Assembly (NCBI RefSeq): GCF_963583255.1
Contig: NC_084817.1
Span: 5,371,043-5,435,042, forward strand
Source of the DNA: Pyrus communis
Lineage: Eukaryota; Streptophyta; Magnoliopsida; Rosales; Rosaceae
Direction: 5' to 3'
Length of the DNA: 64,000 bases
Below the pieces are notes generated by a model, which saw only the letters and a list, made by a program, of their open reading frames with translations, did no database searches and was not told where the DNA came from. A program made the translations under genes and the position numbers. Positions 49,472 to 60,611 of the stretch are shown in pieces. Numbering within the stretch: the first letter of the stretch is position 1; every line of letters begins with the position of its first letter.

Positions 49472-51787
49472 ATGAAGATATCCAGTTTCATGCTTCTGCT
49501 ACCAGTCATGCTTCTTGCTCTCTCTCGCATCTCCGCTATCGTCGCGGAAGACGCGAGAGAGCAGCAGGTGAAAAAGACTTACATCATTCACATGGACAAG
49601 TCCGAAATGCCGGCGAGTTTTGAAGATGATCATTTCCGATGGTATGATTCTTCTTTGAAATCCGTGTCGAGTTCAGCCGACATGCTTTACACTTACAAGA
49701 CCATAATCCACGGCTTCGCCACCAAGCTAACCGCCGAGGAAGCTGAGCTGCTTGAGAAGCAGTCGGGAATTCTGTCCGTTCTGCCCGAAAGGAGATACGA
49801 GCTGCATACAACTCGGTCGCCCGAGTTTCTTGGATTGGGAAAGAGTGAAGCCCTCTTGCCGGCGTCGGGTACAGTGAGTGACGTGATTGTCGGAGTGGTG
49901 GACACTGGCGTGTGGCCTGAGCTCAAAAGCTACGATGACACAGGTCTCGCGGCAGTACCAAGTGGCTGGAAAGGGGTGTGTGAGGCGGGAACAAACTTCA
50001 GCTCCTCAAACTGCAACCGGAAACTCATAGGCGCGAGGTTTTTCTCGAAAGGGTATGAAGCTACAGTTGGACCAATCGATGTGAAAGCAGAATCGAAATC
50101 ACCACGAGATGATGATGGTCACGGAACTCACACCTCATCCACTGCAACCGGTTCAGCAGTTTCAGGAGCAAGCCTCTTTGGTTATGCTTCGGGGACAGCG
50201 CGAGGGATGGCGCCACAAGCTAGATTGGCCACGTACAAGGCGTGCTGGCTTGGTGGGTGTTTCGGCTCTGATATCACAGCCGCGATGGAGAAGGCCGTGG
50301 AAGACGGTGTCAATGTTTTATCTTTGTCTATTGGGGGATCACAGTCTGAATATTACAGAGACACTGTTGCTATTGGAGCTTTCTCTGCCGCGGCGCAGGG
50401 GATCCTTGTGTCTTGTTCAGCTGGTAATGGAGGACCGGACGCAGGGAGTCTGTCCAACGTTGCGCCTTGGATAACTACAGTGGGTGCTGGAACATTAGAC
50501 AGGGATTTCCCGGCTTTTGTTAGCCTCGGAAGTGCAAAGAAATACAGAGGTATATCGCTCTATAGGGGAACATCCTTATCTAGTGGATTGCTTCCGCTTG
50601 TATATGCTGGCAACGCAAGTGAGTCCTCCATGGGCGGGCTATGCGCTCCAGAAAGTCTGATTCCCGGAAAGGTTGCAGGGAAAATTGTGGTATGTGATCG
50701 AGGGGGAACCCCTAGGGTCCAAAAGAGTTTGGTGGTGAAAAAGGCCGGCGGTTTAGGGATGATTTTGACGAACACGGATGCTTACGGAGAAGAACTTGTT
50801 GCGGATGCATATCTACTGCCTACAGCAGCAGTTGGTGCGAAAGCTGGGGCTGCAATAAAAAGCTATATTGCCTCGCAATCTAATCCTACCGCCACAATTG
50901 CGCTTGGAGACACGGAGTTAGATGTGCAGCCCTCGCCCGTGGTGGCATCATTCAGCTCAAGAGGACCGAACCTATTCACCCCGGAATTACTCAAACCAGA
51001 CCTAATAGCACCGGGAGTAAATATCCTTGCTGGGTGGACTGGTGCGATTGGACCAACCGGACTAGCCGAAGACAAGAGGCATGTCACCTTCAACATCATT
51101 TCAGGTACTTCCATGTCATGCCCGCATGTGAGTGGTTTGGCCGCCCTTGTCAAGGCGGCTCATCCAGGATGGAGCCCTGCAGCCATTAAGTCTGCACTCA
51201 TGACTACATCCTACACAGCATACAAAACTGGAGAAACCATCATAGATGTAGCAACTGGAAATCCTGCAACGCCGTTTGATTATGGTGCTGGGCATGTGGA
51301 TCCGGTGGCAGCCCTCGACCCTGGCCTTGTTTATGATAATGCGGTCGAGGACTACTTCAGCTTCCTCTGCGCCTTGAATTATAGCTCAACTGAGATCAAA
51401 CTAACCACTCACAGAGATTTCACTTGCGATACAAGAAAAAAATACAGCGTCGGAGATTTCAACTACCCGTCTTTTGCTGTTCCTCTAGAAACATCTTCTG
51501 GCAGAGGGGGTGGAACAGGTGCTTCAACAACTGTAAAACACACAAGGACACTGACCAATGTGGGTTCCCCAGGAACATACAAGGTCACGATATCTTCACA
51601 GGCGCCATCAGTGAAGATCTCGGTTGAGCCACAATCACTGACTTTCAGTCAAGCATACGAGAAGAAAACATATACCGTGACTTTTGTTGCTGGTTCTTCG
51701 CCATCCGGTACAAGCAGCTTTGCTCGGTTGGTATGGTCCGATGGGAAACGCACAGTAGGTAGTCCAATTGCTTTCACCTGGATATAA
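49472..51787 (+). CDS. Subtilisin-like serine protease, SBT1 family
   Basis: Intronless gene encoding 771 aa. Residues 1 to about 25 are a signal peptide (MKISSFMLLLPVMLLALSRI). An I9 inhibitor prodomain follows (KKTYIIHMDKSEMPASFEDD). The S8 catalytic domain has Asp144 (VVDTGVWPE), His217 (DGHGTHTSSTA), the oxyanion Asn319 (SAGNGGP) and Ser547 (GTSMSCPHVSG). A PA domain is inserted between Asn and Ser (about 370-480), and a fibronectin-III-like C-terminal domain ends AFTWI. This order and the intronless structure fit SBT1 (ARA12/SBT1.7-like) apoplastic proteases. I chose the ATG at 49472 because it starts the signal peptide. An in-frame ATG 18 nt upstream (49454) adds MHKTER. A tandem paralogue lies at 56564. 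Confidence 0.95.
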   Translation: MKISSFMLLLPVMLLALSRISAIVAEDAREQQVKKTYIIHMDKSEMPASFEDDHFRWYDSSLKSVSSSADMLYTYKTIIHGFATKLTAEEAELLEKQSGILSVLPERRYELHTTRSPEFLGLGKSEALLPASGTVSDVIVGVVDTGVWPELKSYDDTGLAAVPSGWKGVCEAGTNFSSSNCNRKLIGARFFSKGYEATVGPIDVKAESKSPRDDDGHGTHTSSTATGSAVSGASLFGYASGTARGMAPQARLATYKACWLGGCFGSDITAAMEKAVEDGVNVLSLSIGGSQSEYYRDTVAIGAFSAAAQGILVSCSAGNGGPDAGSLSNVAPWITTVGAGTLDRDFPAFVSLGSAKKYRGISLYRGTSLSSGLLPLVYAGNASESSMGGLCAPESLIPGKVAGKIVVCDRGGTPRVQKSLVVKKAGGLGMILTNTDAYGEELVADAYLLPTAAVGAKAGAAIKSYIASQSNPTATIALGDTELDVQPSPVVASFSSRGPNLFTPELLKPDLIAPGVNILAGWTGAIGPTGLAEDKRHVTFNIISGTSMSCPHVSGLAALVKAAHPGWSPAAIKSALMTTSYTAYKTGETIIDVATGNPATPFDYGAGHVDPVAALDPGLVYDNAVEDYFSFLCALNYSSTEIKLTTHRDFTCDTRKKYSVGDFNYPSFAVPLETSSGRGGGTGASTTVKHTRTLTNVGSPGTYKVTISSQAPSVKISVEPQSLTFSQAYEKKTYTVTFVAGSSPSGTSSFARLVWSDGKRTVGSPIAFTWI

Positions 51788-51817
51788 TTTTGAACAGCAG
51801 CATTGAAGAACTGATCT

Positions 51818-51889
51818 AACTCAGATCAGGGGTTTTAATGTTCCTGCAAAAATAACTCAGATCAGGGGTTTTAATGTTCCTGCAAAAAA
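51818..51889 (+). repeat. 36-bp tandem duplication in 3' UTR
   Basis: Two adjacent units containing AACTCAGATCAGGGGTTTTA, starting at 51818 and 51854, lie just after the subtilase stop codon. They are essentially identical. Confidence 0.9.
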
Positions 51890-52485
51890 CCCAATTGTAT
51901 ATTTCGTAGTATGTTGTGAAATTATCATGTACCTCTCTTGTATCGTAACAACTGCGCGAACGTAGCTGGTTGATGTGTGTTTTTTTTTTCACAGTTGAAG
52001 TTAAAAGGGGAAAGAAGAACAGATGGAAAATAATTGTACAGGAAACTGTATTAAGGAATTGTAATGGAGTTATTGAAAAGAATTACCAATTTGTATTCAT
52101 ATATATGTAGCTAAAATATATAGATGAGCTAATCTTCCATTTTCTCAATTCTGGGCCTCTTTTTTTTCACACCAAAAGAAAGAACACCTGGGATCATATT
52201 GTAATCATCACAGGACAGGCTACCAATTTCGGGTACGACAAGTTACATGACTCGAAACCTGAACGAATACAGTTTCCGATGTGATAAACGCCCACAGGCA
52301 TCTCTTTCGTACCGCTGACCAGAAGATGGTTAATTTAGCACGATTCACTTCTTCCTTTATCCTTTCATGCTTGAATTGGACCACTTATCCAAATCCATTC
52401 ATGAAGTCCAATCAATGAAACAAATCATCAAATGTGAATGGAATCCCGACTTTTTCCGCCAACGCCGACACTAGTTATGTATTTC

Positions 52486-52591
52486 TGACATTTGTAAAGT
52501 TGTGAATGACAATGAATGATGTATTGAATTATTTGTGCTGACATTTGTAAAGTTGTGAATGACAATAAATGATGTATTGAATTATTTGTGC
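52486..52591. repeat. 53-bp tandem duplication
   Basis: Two adjacent units beginning TGACATTTGTAAAGTTGTG at 52486 and 52539, differing by one base. The homologous segment near 55810 has only one unit. Confidence 0.9.
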
Positions 52592-54812
52592 TGTAAGCCA
52601 CTTGTTTGTCGAGATGTTAACGACATAAGTAATCTGATAGTCCTAATGAAATAAAGATTATGGAGTCTTAACCTTTGTAATTGACCTCAAAGAAACTAAT
52701 AGGTTTCGCTACAAAGATACAGAATCATGGTAGGATTCAATCACTTAAGTGATAGGGTTTGATTTTCACGACTTGTAATAGGCCGGCTGTGATTAAACCC
52801 TAATGATATAAATACTATGGTTAAGTACTTGCTTTCATACGCTCAATCTCTCAGATATGTTGAACCTTATTCATATAGTAAAGATATATTATTGAAGTAC
52901 TGGAAGTAGAAGATAATCTAGAACTCTGCAATGTCTTCCGTATTCTCATGCATATTAGATGAACAATGAATATTTGATGAATTTGTAATCTCAAGTCTGT
53001 ACTGAACATTTTCTGCAGCTCCTCTCTTTTAGAATTCATTTTTGGCTCGCTTATAATTTTTTTTGAAATAGTAGCCATATATGTCTAGTTCATACTTGAA
53101 AATTTTCATGACAACCTAACAAGAATTGAGTTTTCAGTGAATTTACAAAAGAATTTAGTACTACTGAATTGTGGGACTTCAAACAACTGGTTGTGTTCTG
53201 GGATATTGTTTCACTGATTTGTGCACATCTATTGGTACCGATTATTATACTAGTTGATAGTTCCAATATGTCTTTATTTTATGCAAATTCTCAATACTAG
53301 TGTCTTTTATTAGACAACACTAATTAAATTTTGATTGAAGATGTATAAGTTTATTTTGCTTAAACCAATGTTTTATTTGGTCATCAATTCTGATTAAGAT
53401 GATAATCGTCTTTTGAGACAAATTTGAAAAGTGGCATCAGTTTACTAATTGATCATTTTGGTACCTATTGAATAACCAAATAACCATGTTTCCTATTTCG
53501 AGAACTCTATTGTTCAATGTCAATAACAACATACTTTTATGTCTGATTTAATCTTTGAGAATCATTGAATATCCAACAATCGGTTATTTAACACTGTTCT
53601 AAAGAATTATTTTGAAAAAAAATCAGAATTCTAATTTATATGGTGAATACTTTTGGCCCAAAGGGAATTTCAGGAAATCATTTACCAACTATAAATTAAT
53701 ATTATAGCAACATAAAATACTTCTAACATATTTTCATCTGGCCAAAGCTGTTGAAACTATATGTATTTTGTTTATTTTATGTTTTAGCTAGCTATGCAAG
53801 TATTTTCTTTGCATGATTAGTTTCTGCCTAAATGTGTAACAATCATGCAATTTGTAGTTGGTTCGCTTCTCCATAACTCGACTACTTCCATGATGAATCT
53901 TGCAGAGCAGGTAAATTTGCCAATCTTTTGCCTTAATTTTCTTTGAGTTCTAAATTGGATTAAAATTAATGTTGAAAATTTGATGTTATTGAGATATCTA
54001 AGTGTTTATTTTAATCGACTTGGTTTTAGAATTAAAACATAAATATTGAGTTTGGATTCTCTTATTAGGTTTCATTTTAATTTATGACCTAATCTTTAAC
54101 ACACATGTGAGTCTTCTCTTATACACTAAAATAAAATTTGTAGTCCTTGTTTTGTCTAATCACTTGTCACTTTTAGATCGATTAATAATGTTGAGATATT
54201 GTTCCTTATATAAGCCTAATTTTGATACATATAGATTGGTTTATTTTGTTCAAACCAACTATTTTGTGACACAACAAATTTATTTAAAGAAACTGTAATG
54301 TTTTTGGCACATTAAAGGTTATTTATCTAATGAAATGAACATTTAATTTATTTAAGAAATTTTCATATTTTGAGCATATTAAAGATTGTAAATTGGTTTT
54401 ATTTAAATTATGAATAAATCTGAAATTTTGGTAGAGCTTGGGAAATACTGATGGAGTTTTGCATACCTTGCAACGTGTCATATTTGATTATGATTTTGAT
54501 AGATTTTCCTAACTCCAAACTTTGTGAAAATTTGCCATGTTATATTATACAGTGGATTGTATACACTATCTTTATTGATTCTACTAGCCTATATTTTGTT
54601 ATATGAAAACCACTTTCTCTAGTGTTTAATCTTGCAATTTTGAGTGTTTGCCCAAGTGGGAGAAATAATGTATCATGGGCTTCACGCTCATCAATTTTGC
54701 ATGCTTTTAATGGTCATAGTTTTGGTAGATAAAGCGGACAATATCATACTTGTTTATATTTTATTTGTTATATATGCAACTAATCTTGCAGGAAATTCGA
54801 GAAGGGTTAATG

Positions 54813-55766
54813 TGTCACATCCCGGTCCGGGCCCCCACCACATCCCGGGATCGACTCCACCGTAGCACGATATTGTCCGCTTTGGGCCTCGATCATGCCC
54901 TCACAGTTTTGTTTCTGGGAACTCACATGAGAACTTCTCAGGGGGGTCACCCATCTTGGGAATACTCTCGCCCAAACTCGCTTAACTTCGGACTTCCAAT
55001 AGAACGCGAAGCCAGTGAGCTCCCAAAAGGCCTCGTGCTAGGTAGAGATGAGAATATACATATAAGGCTTACAGGATCCACTCTCCTGGGCGATGTAGGA
55101 TGTTACAATCCATCCCCCTTAGGGGCTCGACGTCCTTGTCGGCACACTTCCGACCAAGGATTGGTGTCACATCCTGGGCTCGACTCCACCGTAGCACGAT
55201 ATTGTTCACTTTGGGCCCTGACCACGCCCTCACCGTTTTCTTTCTGGGAACTCAAATGAGAACTTCCCAGTGGGTCACCCATCCTGGGATTGCTCTTGCG
55301 CAATCTTGCTTAACTTCGGAGTTCCTATGGAATCCGAAGCCAGTGAGCTCCCAAAAGGCCTCGTGCTACAGGATCCACTTCCCTGGGTGATGTGGGATGT
55401 TACAATCCACCCCCCTTAGGGGCCTGACATCCTCGTCGGCATACTTTCGGCCAGGGATTGGCTTTGATACCAAATTGTCACATCCCGGCCCGGGCCCCCC
55501 CACCACATCCTAGGCTCGACTCCACCGTAGCACGATATTGTCTACTTTGGGCCCTGACCACGCCCTCACGGTTTTGTTTCTGGGAACTCACACGAGAACT
55601 TCCCAGTGGGTCACCCATCCTAAAATTGCTCTCGCGCGAACTAGCTTAACTTCGAAGTTCCGATGGAACCCAAAGCCAGTGAGCTCCCAAAAGGCCTCGT
55701 GCTAGGTAGAGATAGGAATATACATACAAGGCTTACATGATCCACTCCCTTGGGCTATGTGGGATG
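54813..55766 (-). mobile_element. Cassandra TRIM array: LTR-internal-LTR-internal-LTR
   Basis: Three LTRs lie at 54813-55107, 55165-55404 and 55476-55766. They are separated by internal domains of 57 bp (55108-55164) and 71 bp (55405-55475). Each LTR begins TGTCACATCC, contains the 5S-like block (plus-sense GAGAACTT, GGGTCACCCATC, TCGC/CTTGCTTAACTTCG) and ends near GGATGTTACA. The second internal domain is complete: on the minus strand, ATTTGGTATCAAAGCC (initiator-Met primer-binding site, one mismatch) through to an AAGGGGGGTGG polypurine tract. LTR 2 lacks about 50 bp including AATATACATATAAGG. LTR 3 loses its last few bases exactly where the 450-bp direct repeat starts. Orientation is minus. 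Confidence 0.88.
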
Positions 55767-56563
55767 GAATCCTGACTTTTTCCGCCTTTGCGGACACTAG
55801 TTATGTGTTTCTGACATTTGTAAAGTTGTGAATGACAATGAATGATGTATTGGATTACTTGTGTTGTAAGCCACTTGTTTGTCGAGATGTTAATGACATA
55901 AGTAATTTGATGGTCCTAGTGAAATAAGGATTATGGAGTCTTAACCATTGCAATTGACCTCAAAGAAACTAATAGGTTTCGCTACAAAGATATAGAATCA
56001 TGGTAGGACTCAATCACTTAAGTGATAAGGTTTGATTTTCACAACCAATAATAGGCTGGCTGTGATTAAATCCTAATGATATAAATACTATGGTTAAGTC
56101 CTTGCTTCCATACGCTCAATCTCTCTGATACGTTGAACCCTATTCATATAGCAAAGAGATTTATTGAAGTACTGGAAGTAGAAGACAACTTAGAACTCTG
56201 CAATGTCTTCCGTATTCTACAGATAAGTTTAATATAATTTGTTAATCCCTATTTTATATTGATTTGATTTATTCGTAATCTTAATGTCTTGTTTGTGTGA
56301 TTTCAAAATATGTCTTACATAATTTAGATTGAATAAATTAAAAGAAAACTCAATGGACATAAATTAACAAGATGTGCAGAAAAAGAAAAATCACGTGCGG
56401 ATTTTAATTCCAAAAGGAAAATAATACGAGTACTAGTGGGTTTCTAATAGAGGGAATCTCTGGCACTCTCGTGTGCAGAACAAAGTACAAAGAGAGTAAC
56501 TGGAGAGAAACTCCCATATTTGCCAGAAACTCGGATGCTCTCAGACTTGCAAAGATTGAGAAG

Positions 56564-58859
56564 ATGAGAACGTCGGTTTTCATACCTGCCGTGGCACTTG
56601 CGCTTCTGCTTCTCTCTCACATCTCCGCAATCACAGAAGACGAGAGAGAGCAGCAAATGAAGAAGACGTACATCATTCACATGGACAAGTCCAATATGCC
56701 AGCAAGTTTTGAAGATGACCATTTCCGATGGTATGGCTCGTCTTTGAAGCTGGTGTCGGATTCGGCAGACATGCTTTACACATACACAAACGAAATCCAC
56801 AGCTTTTCCGTGAGGCTGAGTCTTGCGGAAGCTGTGCTGCTTGAGAAACAACCGGGAACTGTTTCTGTTCTGCCTGAATTGAGATATGAACTTCAAACAA
56901 CTTGGACGCCTGAGTTCCTTGGAATATCAGGAAAACATGCAGCTGTCTTCCCTGGATCCGATAAAGTGAGTGATGTGGTTATCGGAGTTGTAGATTCAGG
57001 CGTGTGGCCTGAGAGCAAAAGCTACGATGACAAAAGTCTCGGCCCTGTGCCGAGAAGCTGGAAAGGAAAGTACGAGGAGGGAAAGAACTTCAACTCCTCA
57101 AGCTGCAACCAAAAACTCATTGGTGCGAGGTTTTTCTCGAGAGGGTATGAAGCAGGACTTGGACATCCCATGAATGAAACCAAAGAATCGAGATCACCAA
57201 GAGATGATGATGGCCATGGAACTCACACCTCGACCACTGCAGCCGGGTCCCCTGTTCCAGGAGCTAGCCTCTTTGGCTATGCTTCAGGGACAGCAAAGGG
57301 AATGGCTACGCAAGCTCAAGTAGCCACATACAAGGCTTGCTGGCTTGGTGGGTGCGCCAGCTCCGATATATTGGCCGCAATGGACAAGGCTGTTGAAGAT
57401 GGCGTCGACATTTTATCTTTGTCTATTGGGAGAATAGGGTACGAAGATTGTTACACAGACAGTATTGCCATTGGAGCTTTCTCTGTTGTGGCGAAGGGAA
57501 TCTTCGTGTCCTGCGCAGCCGGAAATCAGGGGCCATCTAAGGTCAGCTCGGGCAATAATGCACCTTGGATAGCCACCGTGGGTGCTGGAACATTAGACCG
57601 GGATTTCCCTGCATATGTTAGCCTTGGAAATCGAAAAAAATACAGAGGTATATCAGTCTACGGCGGAACATCCTTACCTAGTGGATTACTTCCACTTGCT
57701 TATGGAAGCAATCTATGCATTCCTGACAGTTTAGTTCCTGCAAAAGTTGCTGGGAAAATTGTGGTTATGTGATCAAGGGGAAAACCCTGCGGTTGAAAAG
57801 AGTGCGGTGGTCAAAAAGGCTGGTGGTGTAGGGATGATTTTGGAGGACGCTGAAATTAAGGGGGAAGAACTAATTGCCGGCGTGCATCTACTGGCTTTAA
57901 TAATGGTTGGCCATAAAGCTGGTAAGGCAATAAAAAGATATATTGCCTCCCAGGCAGATCCGAAAGCTCACTTTGCTTTCGGGAAGACACAGTTAGGCGT
58001 GGAACCCTCACCAGTGGTGGCAGCATTCAGCTCTAGAGGACCAAATCCAGTCTCTCCGAGCGAACTCAAACCAGACCTAATAGCACCAGGAGTGAACATC
58101 CTAGCTGGGTGGACTGGTGCAGTTGGACCAACAAGACTAGATGACGACAACATGCGGGTGAGCTTCAACATCCTCTCAGGTACATCCATGTCATGCCCAC
58201 ATGTGAGCGGGTTGGCCGCCATTCTCAAGGCTGCTCACCCAAAATGGAGCCCTGCAGCCATTAAGTCTGCTCTCATGACCACATCCTATACAACATACAA
58301 AAATGGAAAAACAACCAAGGATATTGCTACTGGAAATGCTGCAACACCATATGATTACGGTGCTGGGCATGTAGATCCAGTGCCAGCCATTGACCCTGGC
58401 CTTGTTTACGATCTTACGGTCGAGGACTACCTAAGCTTTCTCTGTGCCTTGCATTATACAACAACAGATATCAAGAAATTGACTCACAGAGTCTTCACCT
58501 GCGATTCAAGCAAGAATTACAGCGTTGGAGACCTTAATTATCCATCTTTTGCTGTAGGCCTATACACAAATTCAGACAACGGTGGAGCAGGTACCCAAAA
58601 ATACACGAGGACTCTGACCAATGTTGGTCCACCAGCAAGATACAATGTCTCTGTGTCCATAGACTCTACACTCGCAACGTCAGTGAAGATCTTGGTTGAA
58701 CCAAAATCACTGAGTTTCAGTCAAGCATATGAGAAGAAGACTTATACTGTGACTTTTGTTACTGGTGCCGTGCCATCTGGTACAGACATATTTGCCCGCC
58801 TGGTCTGGTCCGGTGGGAAACACATAGTGAGTAGTCCCATTGCTATCAGCTGGTTTTAA
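56564..58859 (+). pseudogene. SBT1 subtilase paralogue with a 1-nt frameshift
   Basis: Tandem paralogue of the gene at 49472, also intronless. The first frame (56564-57772) has a signal peptide (MRTSVFIPAVALALLLLSHI), an I9 prodomain, Asp144 (VVDSGVWPE), His218 (DGHGTHTSTTA) and Asn321 (AAGNQGP). It then stops at GKIVVM. The other frame resumes at once (LCDQGENPAVEKSAVVKKAG) and runs to 58859, with Ser (GTSMSCPHVSG) and the Fn3-like C terminus ending AISWF. Comparing GTGGTTATGTGATC with the paralogue's GTGGTATGTGATC shows one extra T at 57764-57766, in the PA domain. All catalytic residues are otherwise preserved, so the break is recent, an allele, or a sequencing error. If real, the product is a 402-residue fragment lacking the catalytic Ser. 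Confidence 0.88.
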
Positions 58860-59180
58860 CTTTAGCAACAATCATTTCCCCACTTTGTGGGAAAAGGCTT
58901 TGTTGTTGTTGTCCAAGTTATTGGCCACAACACATCAATTTTCTATTTTTTGGAAATCCATATTGAGAATTACACTGAATTAGCAGTTGAAAAGAGACAA
59001 ACAAGAACAAAGCCTTTAGCAGTTGAAAAGAGACATTCAGAAATTCAACATATCACTATAAAACTGGAAATTCAAAGAGCTGTCTACAATGCAATCATCA
59101 TGAAATCAATCACAATGAAATATCTTGAAGTTACAATAAGAAAAAAAAGCTAAAATATAAACTAAAGCGAAGTCCAACTA

Positions 59181-60350
59181 TCATTCCGTATCATCTACAG
59201 ACTGACAAACAGGGAGGTAATAAGTATCGAGCTGCCAATACTTTTGTTTGACACCTTCCCAAACTTCGTCTCCTAAACAATCCTTGACAGGCAATGGAAT
59301 GAACTGTGTAGAGTACCCCAAATTCTGAAGCTCTAGAGAGACCAAATGACAGTACACAACATGGAAGAACGCATTACCTCCGCAAAGGCCATTGAAGAAC
59401 GAGTAGATTCCCCCAGGCTTCAACAACACGGGAAGATGCTGGTGGAACTCTCTCAGGTCTTCGTAGTACTCTCCGTAGGTGTCAAAGAAAATCCCTGCAC
59501 AAACGAACCCAAAATTTCATAAATTTACATAAATTGAAGCTTAAACCGTCAATTGAATTAGCTCATTTCTATTTCACCTACCATCATATGATTTAAGCTG
59601 AGGTAGCACATCCTGCCATCGACCGAATATTATGTTCACATTATCCTTCTGAGCCCAACCGGTTCGAATCATACGCTGATAAACCTCCGGGTGAGCCTCA
59701 ACGATGGTGTGCGAAGCAGGGGAGTATTTCTGAATGGCTGTATCCACAAGCCCCATTCCAAATCCAATGTTCAATATATGCCCACCTGCGGAACAAACCG
59801 CTTTCGCGTGTGCCTCCATTAACGGATGCTCCCACGCCATCATCACCGCCTTACAATTCGAGTCCATAAGCTTATCCTCACTAAAGCTCACTCTGTCTTC
59901 CAAATAATCACCATCGCTATCCCCGTCCTTCTTCTCCCTCCGCGCAATCGTTCCGAGTACCAATTCAGCTTGAATCCCTAATATTCAACTCACATCAATC
60001 AAACACTTGCATTTCTGATTCATAAGAAAAAATTCAAATTACAATCATTTTCTAATTTATATGCTAAATTACGTACCGGCATTGAGGAGGATGTCGTAGG
60101 CGTCCTCGTGGCCTGCTTCCATCGCGAAATCGCCGGCGGAGAGATTGGAGGGGGATAAGGCGTTCCAGGGCGCGCCAGCTTCTAGAAGGGCAGTGACGGC
60201 GTCGGCGTGGCCCAGCTTGGCGGCGTGCATCAGCGGATTGAGGCCTTCACCGTCGAAGTACGTAACGTCAGCTCCGGCGAGTATTAGAGCCTTCAGCTTC
60301 TCGGTGTCGCCGTTCCTCGCCGCCTCACATAGTTGCGCGCCTTCTTCCAT
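59181..60350 (-). CDS. Ankyrin-repeat / arginine N-methyltransferase 2-like protein
   Basis: Three minus-strand exons, 60350-60077, 59977-59582 and 59494-59181, with GT-AG introns, encode 327 aa. Residues 1 to about 90 hold ankyrin repeats (CEAARNGDTEKLKALILAGA, NPLMHAAKLGHADAVTALLE, DFAMEAGHEDAYDILLNAG). The rest is an S-adenosylmethionine-dependent methyltransferase fold. Motif I is GGHILNIGFGMGLVDTAI and the acidic strand is HTIVEAHPEVYQRM. IIFGRWQDVLP and GIFFDTYGEYYEDLREF, then GGIYSFFNGLCGGN, follow. This matches the RMT2 / guanidinoacetate-N-methyltransferase-like family, which in yeast delta-methylates arginine of ribosomal protein L12. The plant substrate is inferred. For exon 2 I chose the acceptor ATTAG|GGATTC because it gives LLNAGIQAELVLGTIARR. 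A TATA box (TTTATAAA, 60393-60400) lies about 45 bp upstream of the ATG. Confidence 0.92.
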
Positions 60351-60392
60351 GTCTGTCTCAGTGTACAGTGCTGGTCAAAACCCTGGTCAAGG

Positions 60393-60400
60393 TTTATAAA
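60393..60400 (-). promoter_or_regulatory. TATA box of the ankyrin/methyltransferase gene
   Basis: TTTATAAA, palindromic, 43 bp upstream of the start codon on the minus strand. This implies a very short 5' leader. Confidence 0.55.
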
Positions 60401-60611
60401 GGGTGTGCTCTTCTATTTGCACCCAGCATTGCGCTCTTATTACCCAACAAAATATGAACTTCCAATTTTACCCCTAGACGTTCCAAATTATTTTAAAGAA
60501 TATATTGGCTTAAAATTGATAAAAAAAAAATAAAAATAAAAAAATCAATCTTTGTCGCACAAGTGTTCAAACACTCTTTTAAACTCATCAGGCCCACCCC
60601 AAGTCCAGTGC
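60401..60611. other. Spacer
   Basis: AT-rich spacer with an A-rich run at 60522-60544. No gene seen. Confidence 0.4.

Larger units (their letters stand above)
52440..56218. mobile_element. ~450-bp direct repeats flanking 2.8 kb, possible degenerate LTR element
   Basis: 52440-52946 and 55766-56218 are the same sequence in the same orientation. They run from GGAATCC[C/T]GACTTTTTCCGCC through CGAGATGTTAA[C/T]GACATAAGTAAT and GGTTTCGCTACAAAGATA to GCAATGTCTTCCGTATTCT. Most positions agree by eye. Copy 1 carries an extra 53-bp tandem unit. The arrangement could be two LTRs of a non-autonomous retrotransposon (with TG...CA-like ends) or a by-product of the tandem subtilase duplication. The interior is AT-rich and has no gag or pol. 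No primer-binding site or target duplication was found. Confidence 0.45.

Noticed and set aside
54927..55680. Genuine 5S rRNA genes
   Set aside because: The 5S-like blocks are diverged and embedded in LTRs with primer-binding site and polypurine tract, so they belong to Cassandra TRIMs and not to a 5S array.
57747..58859. A separate gene starting MLGKLWLCDQGENP
   Set aside because: It is the 3' half of the frameshifted subtilase, as the tandem paralogue shows.
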